Below are positions 63,802 through 64,000 of a DNA stretch of 64,000 nt, in pieces (the stretch's first letter is position 1; each line of letters begins with the position of its first letter). The stretch lies in contig NZ_JANQDU010000001.1 of NCBI RefSeq assembly GCF_024723735.1, forward strand, positions 806,001 through 870,000, written 5' to 3'. Both the position numbers and the translations under genes were made by a program. This DNA is from Frigidibacter sp. ROC022. Its GTDB lineage: Bacteria; Pseudomonadota; Alphaproteobacteria; Rhodobacterales; Rhodobacteraceae. A model generated the notes under the pieces. The model was not told where the DNA came from, searched no databases, and worked only from the letters and a program-made list of their open reading frames with translations.

Positions 63802-64000
63802 ATGGATGGCATGGCGCTTACCCGGGCACGCTACTGCCTCCTGGGGCTGGCTGCGGGCGATGCTCTGGGGATGCCGGCGCAGACGCTGTCGCGCGAGCGG
63901 ATCAAGGCCGAATATGGGCGCATTACCGATTTCGTCGCGCCATATGAGGGACATCCCGTCTCGCACGGGCTGGCCGCGGGGCAGGTGACGGACGACACCG
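63802..64000 (+). CDS. ADP-ribosylglycohydrolase family protein, N-terminal part
   Basis: Open from the ATG at 63802 to the window edge, 66 codons. The start LTRARYCLLGLAAGDALGMP and the end GQVTDDT carry the metal-binding Asp pair typical of ADP-ribosyl-[dinitrogen reductase] hydrolase/ARH proteins. It begins one base after the GntR stop, so they would be co-transcribed. In other bacteria the GntR/ADP-ribosylglycohydrolase pair is often followed by a PfkB kinase; that would lie outside this window. Confidence 0.85.
   Translation, partial: MDGMALTRARYCLLGLAAGDALGMPAQTLSRERIKAEYGRITDFVAPYEGHPVSHGLAAGQVTDDT

Noticed and set aside
49983-64000. Second copy of the tRNA-Ser 3' end as an attachment site
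   Set aside because: Reading by eye I found no stretch like TTCGAATCCCAC elsewhere; a computed search might still find a diverged copy.

Overview
The window is high-GC DNA from an alphaproteobacterium, almost certainly a member of the Rhodobacteraceae (Rhodobacter/Rhodovulum/Paracoccus-like). The main evidence is the block dusB(nifR3)-ntrB-ntrC-ntrY-ntrX-trkA-trkH-hfq-hflX in the order known from Rhodobacter, an NtrC without the sigma-54 contact loop, a fused ispDF gene, and a RACo-like activator near a methyltetrahydrofolate methyltransferase. Coding density is high, and many genes overlap by 1 to 8 bases.

Layout. 1-3937 (+): 3' end of a copper P-type ATPase, then a short-chain dehydrogenase, an MmgE/PrpD protein and a secreted PHB-depolymerase-like esterase. 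3945-6033 (-): ispDF-pgpA-cinA, coupled by ATGA overlaps. 6233-18273 (+): the nitrogen-regulation, potassium-uptake and Hfq/HflX block. 18283-24444: penicillin acylase (-), a beta-hydroxyacid dehydrogenase (+), then MarR and a RACo-like iron-sulfur ATPase (-). 24636-26640 (+): a coiled-coil protein and a methyltransferase-TPR fusion. 26648-29560 (-): a one-carbon operon (virulence-factor family protein, MetF-like reductase, HAD hydrolase, methyl-THF:corrinoid methyltransferase). 29824-37687 (+): ppx/gppA, rlmE, an unassigned gene, uvrA and a secreted caspase-like protein with a triplicated C-terminal module. 37707-49805: rcnB-like, xthA, a short-chain dehydrogenase lacking the usual catalytic Tyr/Lys, class I aldolase, a Sel1-type exported protein, pgk, two tandem cyclophilins, cysK, a large MscS channel and AlaX.

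A tRNA-Ser(GGA) at 49893-49982 marks the start of an accessory region. Immediately downstream, codon use is visibly less GC-biased. Here lies a tightly coupled three-gene operon: a membrane sensor without an output domain, a sensor-HAMP-MFS fusion, and an orphan ABC-type substrate-binding protein. A decayed IS3 element follows. Beyond it is a catabolic or stress cluster (MFS, flavin oxidoreductase, GFA protein, flavin monooxygenase, OsmC) divergent from a CadC-like winged-helix/TPR regulator. The end of the window holds an IS5-type remnant, a GntR/UTRA regulator broken by a frameshift in a G run, and the start of an ADP-ribosylglycohydrolase gene.

The strongest candidates for something undescribed are the sensor/sensor-MFS/binding-protein operon beside the tRNA, with an inverted repeat over its -35; the caspase-like protein with an EF-hand-like loop and three copies of a module of about 75 residues; and the one-carbon cluster whose RACo-like and methyltransferase proteins both end in Arg/Gly-rich tails.
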